Notes under the pieces: model-generated
Told to the model about the DNA's origin: nothing
Databases searched by the model: none
What the model saw: the letters and a program-made list of their open reading frames with translations, nothing else
Part shown: positions 24,981-33,450 of the stretch, piece by piece
How positions within the stretch are numbered: position 1 is the stretch's first letter
How the letters are laid out: each line of letters begins with the position of its first letter
Translations under genes and position numbers: made by a program
Source of the DNA: Planctomycetota bacterium
GTDB taxonomy: Bacteria > Planctomycetota > J058 > JAJDCP01
NCBI GenBank assembly: GCA_029260765.1
Contig: JAJDCP010000127.1
Span: forward strand, 1 to 38,058
Reading direction: 5' to 3'
Length of the DNA: 38,058 bases

Positions 24981-26204
24981 TCAGTCACCACCGGGGTCTT
25001 CCAGCGGCAGGTTCTCCCACTCCGGTTGCTGGTCGCGCTGCCCGGGGGCCTCGGATCCCTGCAAGAAGGGCAGCAGACTCCAGAGCCCCAGAGCACCCAG
25101 AGCGATCCCCAACACGAAGACCGCCGCGACGAAGAGCGCTCCGAAGGACCTGGCGGCGCTCTCCGCGGACACACGGGAGCTGTTCTGGGCAGTGAATGAG
25201 GTCAGCTGCGGGGCTTCGGACCCCACGGGCAACGGCGGCGGCGCGGCTGCAGACTTCCCCGGCAGCACGGGTTGGGGGGGCGGCACCGCTCGCGTGCGCG
25301 CCAGCACGGACGGGAGACCGCGCGGCAGGCTGGGCCGCTCCCCGTACAGCCAGGCCTCCTGCAAGGGCACAGCCTCGCCGGTGAGGAGTTTCCAGAAACA
25401 GTAGCGGGTCAAGCGCAGCCGTTGACGATGGACCTCTGTGCGCTCGCCGAGGAGCTTCTTGGCTGCCTCGAGCACTTCCTGGACAGACGCCCTCTCGCTG
25501 GCCGTCAGCTCTGCGAGCTCCGTCGACTCGGAGAGCGTGCGGTCGAGCAGCAGCGTCCCCGGCTCCCGGGCGCGGATGGCCTCCGGAACCCCCTCCATGC
25601 CCAGCACGCGCTCCACTCTCTCCGGATAGAAGCAGATCCTCTCGAAGCTCTCGCGATCCACCTGACCGTCACCGTTGCAAGCGCTGCAGGCGACCGTTCC
25701 CGCCTCGCAACCCGGGCAGTCTCTCCCCAGTGTACAGTCACACAACGGGCGCGCGTCCATCGTCACCAGGGCCCGCCGGCTGCCTCCAAATAGCGAGTGG
25801 ACCTCGCCCCAGCCGAAGAAACGCCTCTGCAGCCACTTGCTTCCGCCGCAGGCCGGACAGCCCAGCCTCCGGCTTCCCCAACATTGTTGGCAGAGGACCC
25901 GGCCCGCCCCCTGACAGATGGGACACGGCTCCGCCTGGCTCGCGGGCAGCGGGCGCTGGATCACGCGCCAGCCAAACCCCTCGGGAGTCAGGGCGGCCAG
26001 CTCTTCATCACTCGCTGGGGGGACGGGCTCCGGGCGGTCGGCGAAACGGAGCGCGAGCTCCCTGACCTCTTTGAGCTGGAGCCACAGCTCTATGTGCAAG
26101 CCATGACACGGGCTGACAGACCGGATCTTCCTGCCCCGCCAGCTCTGTCCGAGCAACGACTGACAGACCTGCTGGCTGTGCCCACCCGCTGCATCTCCGA
26201 CCAT
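24981..26204 (-). CDS. Tail-anchored protein with DnaJ-like CxxCxGxG zinc clusters (copy 1)
   Basis: A 407-residue protein. After an N-terminal helical region it has a run of cysteine pairs between residues 94 and 180 (CPICQGAG, CQQCWGS, CPACGGS, CPGCEAG, CSACNGDG) like the zinc-binding repeats of DnaJ, but no J domain and no HPD motif are present. A helical segment of 100 residues follows, then a Pro/Ala linker, one membrane helix (about 355-378) and a short acidic tail. The ATG has AGGAGGT 7 bases upstream; that site overlaps the stop of the preceding gene, so translation is probably coupled. It is a paralogue of its neighbour. Function is unknown; a membrane-bound thiol or client-protein role is speculative. 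Confidence 0.8.
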   Translation of the reverse strand: MVGDAAGGHSQQVCQSLLGQSWRGRKIRSVSPCHGLHIELWLQLKEVRELALRFADRPEPVPPASDEELAALTPEGFGWRVIQRPLPASQAEPCPICQGAGRVLCQQCWGSRRLGCPACGGSKWLQRRFFGWGEVHSLFGGSRRALVTMDARPLCDCTLGRDCPGCEAGTVACSACNGDGQVDRESFERICFYPERVERVLGMEGVPEAIRAREPGTLLLDRTLSESTELAELTASERASVQEVLEAAKKLLGERTEVHRQRLRLTRYCFWKLLTGEAVPLQEAWLYGERPSLPRGLPSVLARTRAVPPPQPVLPGKSAAAPPPLPVGSEAPQLTSFTAQNSSRVSAESAARSFGALFVAAVFVLGIALGALGLWSLLPFLQGSEAPGQRDQQPEWENLPLEDPGGD

Positions 26205-26216
26205 TGGCGGACCTCC

Positions 26217-27278
26217 TCAGCGCGCCAGGCTGATGGCGACGATGCCCGCCAGGATGGCGATGCCGAGCAGCAGCGCGGCCACGCAGACGAGCGCGACAAA
26301 CCAGGACGGCGCCGTCTGCAGCTCGGGCGCGTGGACGCTGCGCTCCTCTCCATAAAGCCAGAGGATGCCGCTCGTGCCCGCGGCGGCCGGTTTCGGTTGC
26401 TTCGCGGCGCTCGTGACCTGGGCCGGAGCAGCGGGTCGCTGCTTCCCGAGCGGGCTCGCGAGCGCATAGCGCAGCTCGGTCACGGGCAGCCAGCGCAGGT
26501 CGATCCGCTGGACGAGCAGCCTGGCCCCTGCCTGCCGCTGCAGCTGTTTCTCGACGTCCTCGACGATCCGTTGCCGTAGCGCTGGGGAGAAGCCGTCGAG
26601 CTCGGGACCCAGCCCTCCGGGAGCCAGCAGGGTCTCCTCTACCTCTCCTCGCTTGAGCAGGGCATCGGGGAGCGCCGTCCGGTCGTAGCACCCCTGGCTG
26701 CTCAGGACCCTGCGACCCACGCGGGTGATCGGAAACGCCCACAGCTCGCCTGTTCCGACACAGACGGCGCAGCGCACGCGGCCCGAGCCGTCGCAGTTGC
26801 TGCAGGTAACGGTGTAGCTCTCCCGACGGGTCGTGCGGTTCTCGCCGATCCCCGAGCTGACCGTTCGCGTCCGGGTGACCGTGCCGTCGCCGCCACAAGC
26901 AGCGCAGACATGGCGCCCGCCGCCTGAACAGTTCGCGCACTCGACGACCTGTCCCTTCGAGTAGCACGGGAAATCGTGCGTCGTGTCGCTCCAGGTCTCT
27001 GGAACAGGAAGCTGCAGCGGGGTCGCTTCGGCCAGCGGGTCAGGGAGGTTCGGTGCCTGGCCGGCGTGGGATCGATGGGCGGTCAGCTGCTCGCGAGTCT
27101 CGACCAGGCTGGTCAACGCGAAGGAACAGGCCCGGTGGGTGGTCCAGCTGCGCAGCTCAATGCGCTCCATCAGATCTTGGGGAACCCACCTGGGGCTGGT
27201 CGCCAGCCACGCTTCCAAGGCAGCCCGGACGTCCTCTTCGGACAGAGCAGGAAAGTCCAGCAGGATGTCTGTCGTCAT
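26217..27278 (-). CDS. Tail-anchored protein with DnaJ-like CxxCxGxG zinc clusters (copy 2)
   Basis: A 353-residue paralogue of the next gene, sharing its order of parts. An N-terminal helical region comes first, then zinc clusters at 114-178 (CANCSGGG, CAACGGDG, CSNCDGSG, CAVCVGTG), a helical region with an LR-YALASPLGK motif, an Ala/Pro linker ending ILWLYGEERS, and a C-terminal membrane helix (about 325-350). The first gene carries the similar AWLYGERPS before its linker, which supports common ancestry. The four CxxCxGxG motifs match the DnaJ zinc-centre spacing better than copy 1 does. No J domain is present. The ATG at 27278 has only a weak ribosome site. It ends 12 bases before copy 1. 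Confidence 0.82.
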   Translation of the reverse strand: MTTDILLDFPALSEEDVRAALEAWLATSPRWVPQDLMERIELRSWTTHRACSFALTSLVETREQLTAHRSHAGQAPNLPDPLAEATPLQLPVPETWSDTTHDFPCYSKGQVVECANCSGGGRHVCAACGGDGTVTRTRTVSSGIGENRTTRRESYTVTCSNCDGSGRVRCAVCVGTGELWAFPITRVGRRVLSSQGCYDRTALPDALLKRGEVEETLLAPGGLGPELDGFSPALRQRIVEDVEKQLQRQAGARLLVQRIDLRWLPVTELRYALASPLGKQRPAAPAQVTSAAKQPKPAAAGTSGILWLYGEERSVHAPELQTAPSWFVALVCVAALLLGIAILAGIVAISLAR

Positions 27279-27452
27279 GGTGAGCTTCTCAGCTTGGTTG
27301 GCCGTTTCCTCGCGTGTTCATGATTCTGCATCCCAACATCGGGCTCGTCAAGGATCGGACAGTTCACGCGGCAAGCTCCTCAAAGGTATGATGGTACAAG
27401 CCAAACTGTGTGTTGACGCGAAGAGCAGCGCCGTGAATGCCAGGAGCACACG

Positions 27453-28535
27453 ATGAGCAGAAGACGCAAGATCTTGCTGGGCCTTGGGCTGGGATGCCTG
27501 CTGGGACTGGCGGGCTACGCAGCATACCTCTACACGATCGCGGGTGAGCTGAAGGACATCCGGCCCCACTTCGCTGGCAGCTCGCGCCTGGTGCCCGGAG
27601 TTCCTGGACCCGAGGACATCGAGATCCTGGCCGACGGCTCGGCGGCGTTCATCTCCTCCCTGGACCGGCGTGCACAGCTGGCGGGCGAACCCACCCGAGG
27701 CGCGATCTTCTACTACGACCTGCACGACTCGACGGCCGTGCCGATCAACCTGACGCCGGATGCTCCCGCGGACTTCCACCCGCACGGTCTCGGGCTGTAC
27801 GAGGGGGACTCGACACTGCTGTTCGTCGTCAACCATCCGCGGGGAGACATCGAGGGAGACCTGCCTGGAGAGGGACCCGCCCATGCGATCGAGGTGTATG
27901 CCGTCGACGGAGCGCGGCTCACGTTCCGCTATCGGATCGTGGATGAGGAGCTCCTGGTCGCTCCCAACGATGTCGTCCCGGTCGGTCCGCGCCAATTCTA
28001 CGCCAGCAACGACCACGGCAGCGGCGACAAAGGGGTCCGCAAGCTGGAGGACTACCTGCGCATCGCCGCCTCGCATCTGGTCTACTACGACGGCTCGAGA
28101 TTCACCAGGCTGCCCGGTGACTACCACTATGCCAACGGGGTCGCGGTCTCGAAGGACGGGACAGAGGTCTACCTCGCTGCCACCACAGACCGCAGCGTCT
28201 TCGTGTTTGACCGGGATCTGGCGACCTCGGCGCTGAGCCTGCGGTCGCAGATCTTCCTGGACACGGGGGTCGACAACATCGATGTCGACAGCGAGGGCAA
28301 CCTCTGGATAGGCTCCCACCCCAAGCTGCTGACCTTTGTCGAGCATCTGCACGACCCGAGCGTGCCGAGCCCCAGCCAGGTCCTGCGGCTGCGTCCCGAC
28401 GGTGCGGGCGGCTTCGAGGCGGTAGAAGTGCTCAGGGATGAAAGACGCACCTCTCTATCGCCCTTGGGCTCGAAGCAACAACCCGTCGCCATCGTGTGCG
28501 CTTCTACCGAGCAGATGATCTGGTGCGCGAACTGA
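27453..28535 (+). CDS. Paraoxonase/arylesterase-family protein, 3' end replaced by IS21 istB sequence
   Basis: A 360-residue membrane-anchored beta-propeller. An N-terminal helix (about 7-28) is followed by the paraoxonase (PON) propeller. Calcium-site motifs of PON1 are recognisable: Glu-Asp in GPEDIEIL, Asn in APNDVV, Asn in YANGVAVS, and Asp-Asn in VDNIDVDSEGNLWIG. PON-type enzymes hydrolyse lactones and esters. After VLRDERRT (about 28440) the propeller ends short; the last 30 residues are an out-of-frame reading of an IstB fragment. The final blade is lost, so activity is doubtful. The ATG has AGGAG 7 bases upstream. Confidence 0.8.
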   Translation: MSRRRKILLGLGLGCLLGLAGYAAYLYTIAGELKDIRPHFAGSSRLVPGVPGPEDIEILADGSAAFISSLDRRAQLAGEPTRGAIFYYDLHDSTAVPINLTPDAPADFHPHGLGLYEGDSTLLFVVNHPRGDIEGDLPGEGPAHAIEVYAVDGARLTFRYRIVDEELLVAPNDVVPVGPRQFYASNDHGSGDKGVRKLEDYLRIAASHLVYYDGSRFTRLPGDYHYANGVAVSKDGTEVYLAATTDRSVFVFDRDLATSALSLRSQIFLDTGVDNIDVDSEGNLWIGSHPKLLTFVEHLHDPSVPSPSQVLRLRPDGAGGFEAVEVLRDERRTSLSPLGSKQQPVAIVCASTEQMIWCAN

Positions 28536-28882
28536 CAGAAGCCCGCTCCGAGTACTTGGTCGGGCGTCTGATGAAGAGGCTGGAGAAGGTCAAGATCCTG
28601 ATCATCGATGAGCTCGGATTCGTGCCCTTCAGCCGTGAAGGTGCAGAGCTCCTGTTCAACCTCCTGGCAAAGCGCTACCAGCGGCGGTCTACGATCGTCA
28701 CAACAAACTTGTCCTTCAGCGAATGGGTGCGGGTCTTTGGCGATGAAAAGCTGACAGCGGCACTATTGGACCGGCTCACCGAGAACGCACACATCCTTAC
28801 GACAACTGGGGCGAGTTACCGCCTGAGGAGCCGCAAGGCAAAAGGTCTCCCAGCGGGAACGACTTCGGCGGAGGAAGGCTGA
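28442..28882 (+). pseudogene. istB: IS21-family IstB ATPase, 5'-truncated
   Basis: The frame reads KTHLSIALGLEATTRRHRVR then FYRADDLVRELTEAR, LLIIDELGFVP-type Walker B (ILIIDELGFVPFS) and STIVTTNLSFSEW, which is the C-terminal 60% of an IstB transposition helper. It begins inside the Walker A motif at the Lys, exactly where the paraoxonase similarity stops. No istA is present, so this is a remnant. It overlaps the 3' end of the paraoxonase frame in another frame. Confidence 0.85.
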
Positions 28883-29048
28883 AAAGGCAAAGAAAGAGCT
28901 CGGCCTCACTCCGGGGGACAGCAGACGGCGAGATCGTCTGTTTCAATGAATGGTCACTGTATGACCGGGCAGGGCTCAGACTGATTCTGAGAATCGACTG
29001 AGTGACCGAGACTTGTTGGTCTTGTCTTGGGTTCCGACAACAACCGAG

Positions 29049-29093
29049 GTGGCTCACCTTCTCGTGGCCAAAGTGGCTCAGATTCTCGTGGCC
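29049..29093. repeat. IS21-type terminal direct repeats
   Basis: Two 21-base copies (29049-29069 and 29073-29093), both reading GTGGCTCA..TTCTCGTGGCC and differing at two bases, with three bases between. They are followed by GCTGACA. IS21-family ends carry such multiple short terminal repeats, so this is likely the right end of the element that supplied istB, about 170 bases upstream. Confidence 0.6.
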
Positions 29094-29464
29094 GCTGACA
29101 CCAGCTTGGGGTTCACCTCCGCGAGCGGCTTCTGGTTGTGGGTCCTATGCGGGTCTCTAGGTTTCTCTCTAGGTCTCTCCCCTCGGGCCCCACAAATCTC
29201 TGCCAACGGCCCCGGATACCACCGTCTGTTCCGTTGCAGCCCCACGCCGTAGCCTTCGATCTTGCCGCTTGCTAGGAGGGGTGCGAAGACTCGATCCATC
29301 TTGCACTTGATCGATGCCTCCTTTAGTGCCTGTCGGACTATCGGCCGGATTTCTGGCGCAACCTTTCTCTCGATCAAAGCCATCCTTCGCTCAATATCAG
29401 TGTCCATCTTGTCCCTCGCCGACGCATTCTTGATCTTTGCCCAACGACAATTACACCTCCCCAC
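29078..29464 (-). CDS. Hypothetical protein, uncertain
   Basis: A 128-residue open frame with a plausible helical core (MDTDIERRMALIERKV, PEIRPIVRQALKEASIK, VFAPLLASGKIEGYG). The GTG at 29464 and an ATG at 29407 are both possible starts. It overlaps the IS21-type terminal repeat at its 3' end and may be the displaced C-terminal part of an older gene. I recognise no family. Confidence 0.35.
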   Translation of the reverse strand: MGRCNCRWAKIKNASARDKMDTDIERRMALIERKVAPEIRPIVRQALKEASIKCKMDRVFAPLLASGKIEGYGVGLQRNRRWYPGPLAEICGARGERPREKPRDPHRTHNQKPLAEVNPKLVSAATRI

Positions 29465-29573
29465 CGTGTTGCCTCAGATAACTTTGCTACCCGCCATCCT
29501 CAGATCGAAAGCACCGTAAACGCTCGGGTAACATTCACGAAGTCGAATCCAACTGGACTCTTCGACTTCCTCT

Positions 29574-29999
29574 CTACCCCTGGGGGGCGCGTGGCTCGAA
29601 ATGCACGTCCGTCGGGTCTCGCGGGGGGATCGCGGGTAACATTCTTTTTGAGGCAACGACCCCCGTTGGGTAGCAAACAAAGCGAGGCAATGCGATGGCC
29701 CACACGAGGTTGTCGCCAGAGTCAGCTCCGCCATTGTTGCTTGGAATCAAATGATCGATCGATAGCTTGTGGGTCGCCCCGCAATAGCAGCAGGCCTGCG
29801 GCAAGACCATCTTGAGCCGCTCGTCATCGGCGATGGACCCGAGATTCATGGTACCCGTCTGAAGGCCCTTGTAGAGTCTGGAGCGAATCATGAAATGCAG
29901 CCGCCCCACCTTGGCCTTGCCGGCCGTCACCGCCGCGTGATTCATCGCCAGGTTTGCATACGACCAGTGCAGTAGCTCCCCGATGGTATGGACTTTCAT
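29574..29999 (-). CDS. HNH endonuclease-like protein, 3' part damaged
   Basis: A 141-residue frame starting at the ATG at 29999 (GGAGG 5 bases upstream). It has CCYCGA (first Cys pair), then LSIDHLIPSNNGGADSGDNL, the His and Asn of an HNH nuclease. The second Cys pair expected after NLVWA is missing; the frame instead runs into Pro/Arg-rich sequence, and another frame (29474-29734) continues with different residues. A frameshift just after 29720 is likely. HNH enzymes cut DNA and often belong to mobile elements or restriction systems. Confidence 0.6.
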   Translation of the reverse strand: MKVHTIGELLHWSYANLAMNHAAVTAGKAKVGRLHFMIRSRLYKGLQTGTMNLGSIADDERLKMVLPQACCYCGATHKLSIDHLIPSNNGGADSGDNLVWAIALPRFVCYPTGVVASKRMLPAIPPRDPTDVHFEPRAPQG

Positions 30000-30369
30000 T
30001 GGCTCCTCCAAAAATCCACGCCGGTGGACCCGGGTGTAGCGTACGTCAGATCGACGATGGCGCCCGTATGGCCAGACGTCTGAACGCGCTGAATGGAGCC
30101 AGCAGACCCAATGGCGCTCTACCGGCCTGATCGAGATCCGTGGCGAGGAACAACGGCTCCTGTGACGCGCACGGCAAACTACCGTACGAGGTGCCCCAGC
30201 TCTGGAATGATGCGTTTAGTGCACAATGGAGGAGGGTCCTCGCTGGCCAGGTCCGGGTTGGCGGAACTCCCGATCCCCGCTGTCCGATGCCCGGAACCAC
30301 AACACCCGCCGATGCGGCGCAAGACCGGGTCGCAGCAACGGCCCGCAAGCTGCCTGGGTAGTTGAGATC
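30000..30369. other. About 370 bases with no supportable gene
   Basis: Short frames on both strands are Arg/Pro-rich and lack domain signals. I see no RNA gene, clear repeat or terminator. It separates the HNH remnant from an ankyrin-like remnant and is probably decayed accessory DNA. Confidence 0.35.
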
Positions 30370-30560
30370 CTGCACCCGGGGGCGGCAGCGTGTAGAGATC
30401 CCTTAGTGGTTGACGGCGGTGGTGTCCGCGCCGTGCTGAAGCAGGAGCTCGAGGAGGGATCCAGCCTTGTGCAGGAGCGAATTGCCGGTCGCGTCCGCAC
30501 CATTCAACTCGGCACCAGCCATCAGGATCCGCCGGCAGGCCTTGAGTCCGTCGCCCCTAT
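30370..30560 (-). pseudogene. Ankyrin-repeat gene remnant
   Basis: A minus-strand frame ends GLKACRRILMAGAELNGADA, then GNSLLHKAGSLLELLLQHGAD, resembling one to two ankyrin repeats (the usual G-ADVN and TPLHxAA parts). A one-base shift joins TTAVN to KGSLHAA, the start of another repeat, in the neighbouring frame. The short length and the shift mark it as a remnant of an ankyrin-repeat protein. Confidence 0.45.
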
Positions 30561-30781
30561 GATTGTCGGAGGACTCCAAGCCCGGGGCCGGCCGCGTACC
30601 GAGTTCCCCCGACTCCAGACGAGGTCCGTCTGCACAATGCACGCCGGCCTGCGCCAGGCCCGGACGGGTGCGGATTGCGAGGGATGGCTCACTGAGGCTG
30701 GGCATCGATCCGATGCGGAATGATCCCTGCATTCGGGAAGCCGATAGCTGTGGTCTACACGGTTGATATGAACGTGCAGCC

Positions 30782-32494
30782 TCACTCAGGCCAGGCATCG
30801 AACGGTTGCTTGACGAGTCGCATCGTCCCTTGCTCATCTCGGTAGATGTTGATCCAGGCGCGCCAGTTCTGATCGTCGACATCCGGATAGTCCAGCCGAA
30901 AGTGACTGCAGCGGCTCTCGGTGCGCATGATCGACGCCCGGAGCTTCATCTCGGCGCTAATGATCATATGGGCGGTTTCGTGAGCCAGGCGCAGCTCGTG
31001 CATGTCCGCAGCACGAAGCACCGGCATGTGGTGGTCTCGCAGTTCCTCGACATAGGCGAGCGCCGCCTTCAAGATGCTCTCCTTCTTGATGTACAGCACG
31101 AAGTTGGGAAATATGATGCCTTGTAGCGTTTGCGTGACCCAGGCAGGTCCATAGCCTTCTTTTCGTTTGAGCGGCGCAAGAATCGCTTCCTCAATGGACG
31201 ACAACGTTTCCGGTGGAACCGTTGGAAGGTCGACACTCGCGGCGTAGCTCGCTGCCGCCTCGCCTGCCACAGCGCCCTGGACGGCCGAGCCCGCGAGGGA
31301 GGAGCCAATCTGGGTATAGATCGCGCCGCACATGTATGAGCCCAGCGCATCGCCTGCCGCAAACAGTCCGGGCACGTTGGATTCGCACTGATCGTTGATC
31401 GGCACGAGACCTTCCGACTTATGAATCGCCATCCCGGCCGAAGCGCCGCCCATCGCGGATCCCCTCATTCCAGGCGGCCCTCCACCCGTGGGTGGGCCTC
31501 CGCCGTTGGGAGCACCGCTGCGTTCCGACGCAGGGTCGGGACCCGTGTCTGCGAACTCCTTGGGTCTGAATGGTCCGCCTTCCATGACTTCGCCTGGCCC
31601 GGCTCCCGGACCGGCCTCGATCGGGTTCCCTCTTCTGTACGCCCGGTAGTTCGCCTCGACGCCGAGGTCGTGACGCACGCTGACGCCGTCGGTAGAGGGT
31701 TTCTGGTCGAACATGTCACCCCATCCATCATATGTGGCGGCAGGGTTGTTCGACTTGCCAAGATGACCGTCGTTCCACTCCTTGCCCGTCACCCTGGCCC
31801 CGATGTTGTAGGCCATGATGGTTCCGTCGTGAGTGAGATCGCACACCGGAAAACCGTTCGGCTTGAAGGCGCCAGCGCCTGTACACAGGATCACGCTCTT
31901 CGCGCGGAAGACCACGGTTTCCTCGGCGTCGAGTCGGAAGCCGGCGGCGCCGGCGATCCTGCCATCTTCTTTGAACAGGTGCGTGATGACCACCCGTTCG
32001 ATGAGTGGAATAGCGCGCTCCTCGATCGGAGTCATGAACGACTTGTTGTACAGATTGCTGTCGAAGAATCCCCATTCCCGCAGCTCCGCCGCACGTGCCA
32101 GCGAGTGTTGTGCTGTTTGTCTCGTATAGACGGGGTTGTTGGTGCCAAGGGCTGACCGTGAAATGGCGGCGGCGTACTCATCCAGCGTCATCGTCTCTTT
32201 CGCGGGATCAAAGACGAAGAAGCCTTTCGCGAATGGTGTGGACCCCGATGAGCCGAGCCGCCCCTTGGAGACCAACATCACGTCGGCGCCGGCATCGTGT
32301 CCCTTGACGGCGGCAAAGAGACCGGCCATCCCGCCACCGATGACCAGAACATCGCACTGATGCGTACCGCTCGAGATCGCTTCGGTGTCGATCTTGGTGA
32401 GATTGCGTGTGTAGGCTCCTGCCAATGCCAGCATCCCCACCGCGCCGCCGGTGTAGGCGATGAACTCTCGTCGTGACATTTCATCTTTGCTCAT
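30782..32494 (-). CDS. Tat-exported FAD-dependent reductase (fumarate reductase flavoprotein family)
   Basis: A 570-residue flavoprotein. The N terminus has a twin-Arg Tat signal (SRREFIAYTGG), so it acts outside the cytoplasm. The FAD Rossmann motif is DVLVIGGGMAGLFAA (about 48-62). VILCTGAGAF and SNVPGLFAAGDALGS are second FAD-contact motifs typical of the succinate dehydrogenase/fumarate reductase/APS reductase flavoprotein family. A Gly/Pro-rich insertion (GAPNGGGPPTGGGPPGMRG) is unusual. The substrate is not evident. It starts immediately after the stop of the membrane-protein gene (TAGATG), so translation is coupled in a ferredoxin-membrane protein-flavoprotein operon that probably passes electrons to this subunit. 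Confidence 0.85.
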   Translation of the reverse strand: MSKDEMSRREFIAYTGGAVGMLALAGAYTRNLTKIDTEAISSGTHQCDVLVIGGGMAGLFAAVKGHDAGADVMLVSKGRLGSSGSTPFAKGFFVFDPAKETMTLDEYAAAISRSALGTNNPVYTRQTAQHSLARAAELREWGFFDSNLYNKSFMTPIEERAIPLIERVVITHLFKEDGRIAGAAGFRLDAEETVVFRAKSVILCTGAGAFKPNGFPVCDLTHDGTIMAYNIGARVTGKEWNDGHLGKSNNPAATYDGWGDMFDQKPSTDGVSVRHDLGVEANYRAYRRGNPIEAGPGAGPGEVMEGGPFRPKEFADTGPDPASERSGAPNGGGPPTGGGPPGMRGSAMGGASAGMAIHKSEGLVPINDQCESNVPGLFAAGDALGSYMCGAIYTQIGSSLAGSAVQGAVAGEAAASYAASVDLPTVPPETLSSIEEAILAPLKRKEGYGPAWVTQTLQGIIFPNFVLYIKKESILKAALAYVEELRDHHMPVLRAADMHELRLAHETAHMIISAEMKLRASIMRTESRCSHFRLDYPDVDDQNWRAWINIYRDEQGTMRLVKQPFDAWPE

Positions 32495-33175
32495 CTACTT
32501 TTCTCCAGCGGTTTTGGGGGTCGGCGCTGGTTCCTGGGCTCGAGAACGGCTGGGCAGATACATCCGCATCAACATCGCCACACCAGCGACTGCAAGAACG
32601 ACCATGAAGACGGCCATCGCCGTGTGCGTGTGACGTCCGAGCTCGATGGCGTGAACGATGGCGAACACGGTCAATGTAATGCTCAATATCCCGTGAAAGT
32701 GTCGCCAGCGCGGATAGTTGGTGCGCAGTGTCTTGATCAGCCGTATGCGAAACATCGCGGTCATCGTAAGGCCGAACAGCATGACCCAGGCGATCAGCCC
32801 AAAGATGATCCCCGCGCTGTCGAAGGTCGTCAGCACGGTCACGAAGGCGTCCCACGGATCGACGCCCGCTTCGAAATAGCGCGGCAACACGATGAGAAAC
32901 GGATGCAGGAGGAGCAAGGACACGGCAGAGTACGCAATCACCGTGTGCACCGACCTGATGCGCCGCAGGCTGTAAAGTTTGATGACCTCCATGTTGCTGC
33001 GCGCCAGAAAGAACTGCCCGAGCATCAGCGAGAACGCGAGCAGTGTCAGGAGCGAAATCGACTCTTTGAGAACGGAGCGTCGCGGAAAATCTCCCAGTAT
33101 GTAGAACAGAATCGGCAACCCCACGAAAACCAGGACAGCCGCAATGACCAGGTACTTCTTCAGATCCGGCTTCAC
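32495..33175 (-). CDS. Ferric reductase-like transmembrane cytochrome b
   Basis: A 226-residue protein with about six membrane helices. Two histidine pairs with 14-residue spacing, His 77/His 91 and His 161/His 175, fit two stacked b-haems of the ferric reductase-like transmembrane domain (as in NADPH oxidase and MsrQ). The cofactor-binding C-terminal dehydrogenase is missing, so electrons must come from a partner such as the adjacent ferredoxin. The GTG at 33175 follows the ferredoxin stop by two bases. The flavoprotein gene follows directly. It is likely the membrane electron conduit of this operon. Confidence 0.85.
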   Translation of the reverse strand: MKPDLKKYLVIAAVLVFVGLPILFYILGDFPRRSVLKESISLLTLLAFSLMLGQFFLARSNMEVIKLYSLRRIRSVHTVIAYSAVSLLLLHPFLIVLPRYFEAGVDPWDAFVTVLTTFDSAGIIFGLIAWVMLFGLTMTAMFRIRLIKTLRTNYPRWRHFHGILSITLTVFAIVHAIELGRHTHTAMAVFMVVLAVAGVAMLMRMYLPSRSRAQEPAPTPKTAGEK

Positions 33176-33177
33176 GG

Positions 33178-33393
33178 CTACCCCCAGGAGACGATGACGG
33201 GAATCGTCTTTTCCGGCGTCAGGGTTATGGCGTCAACCGGGCAGTACATCCGACAGAGGTGGCAGATCTGGCAGTCGGCCGGGTAGGTGATGACCGCCTT
33301 GTGGGCCTTCGGGTCCATACGGATCACATCGCAGGGACAGGACTTCACGCACTCCTCGCATCCGATGCAGCCGCCAATGTTATCGATGGTCAT
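33178..33393 (-). CDS. Small dicluster [4Fe-4S] ferredoxin
   Basis: A 71-residue ferredoxin. Two cluster motifs are present: CIGCEECVKSCP (8-20 region) and CQICHLCRMYCP, each with four Cys. The ATG at 33393 has AGGAG 7 bases upstream. It is the first gene of a three-gene operon and probably feeds electrons to the membrane cytochrome b. The source of its electrons is not visible here. Confidence 0.92.
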   Translation of the reverse strand: MTIDNIGGCIGCEECVKSCPCDVIRMDPKAHKAVITYPADCQICHLCRMYCPVDAITLTPEKTIPVIVSWG

Positions 33394-33450
33394 GCGATAC
33401 TCCTACCGTGGGGTGTCCCCCGGCCAGTCAGTGGTTCTGTTCAGGGGCGG

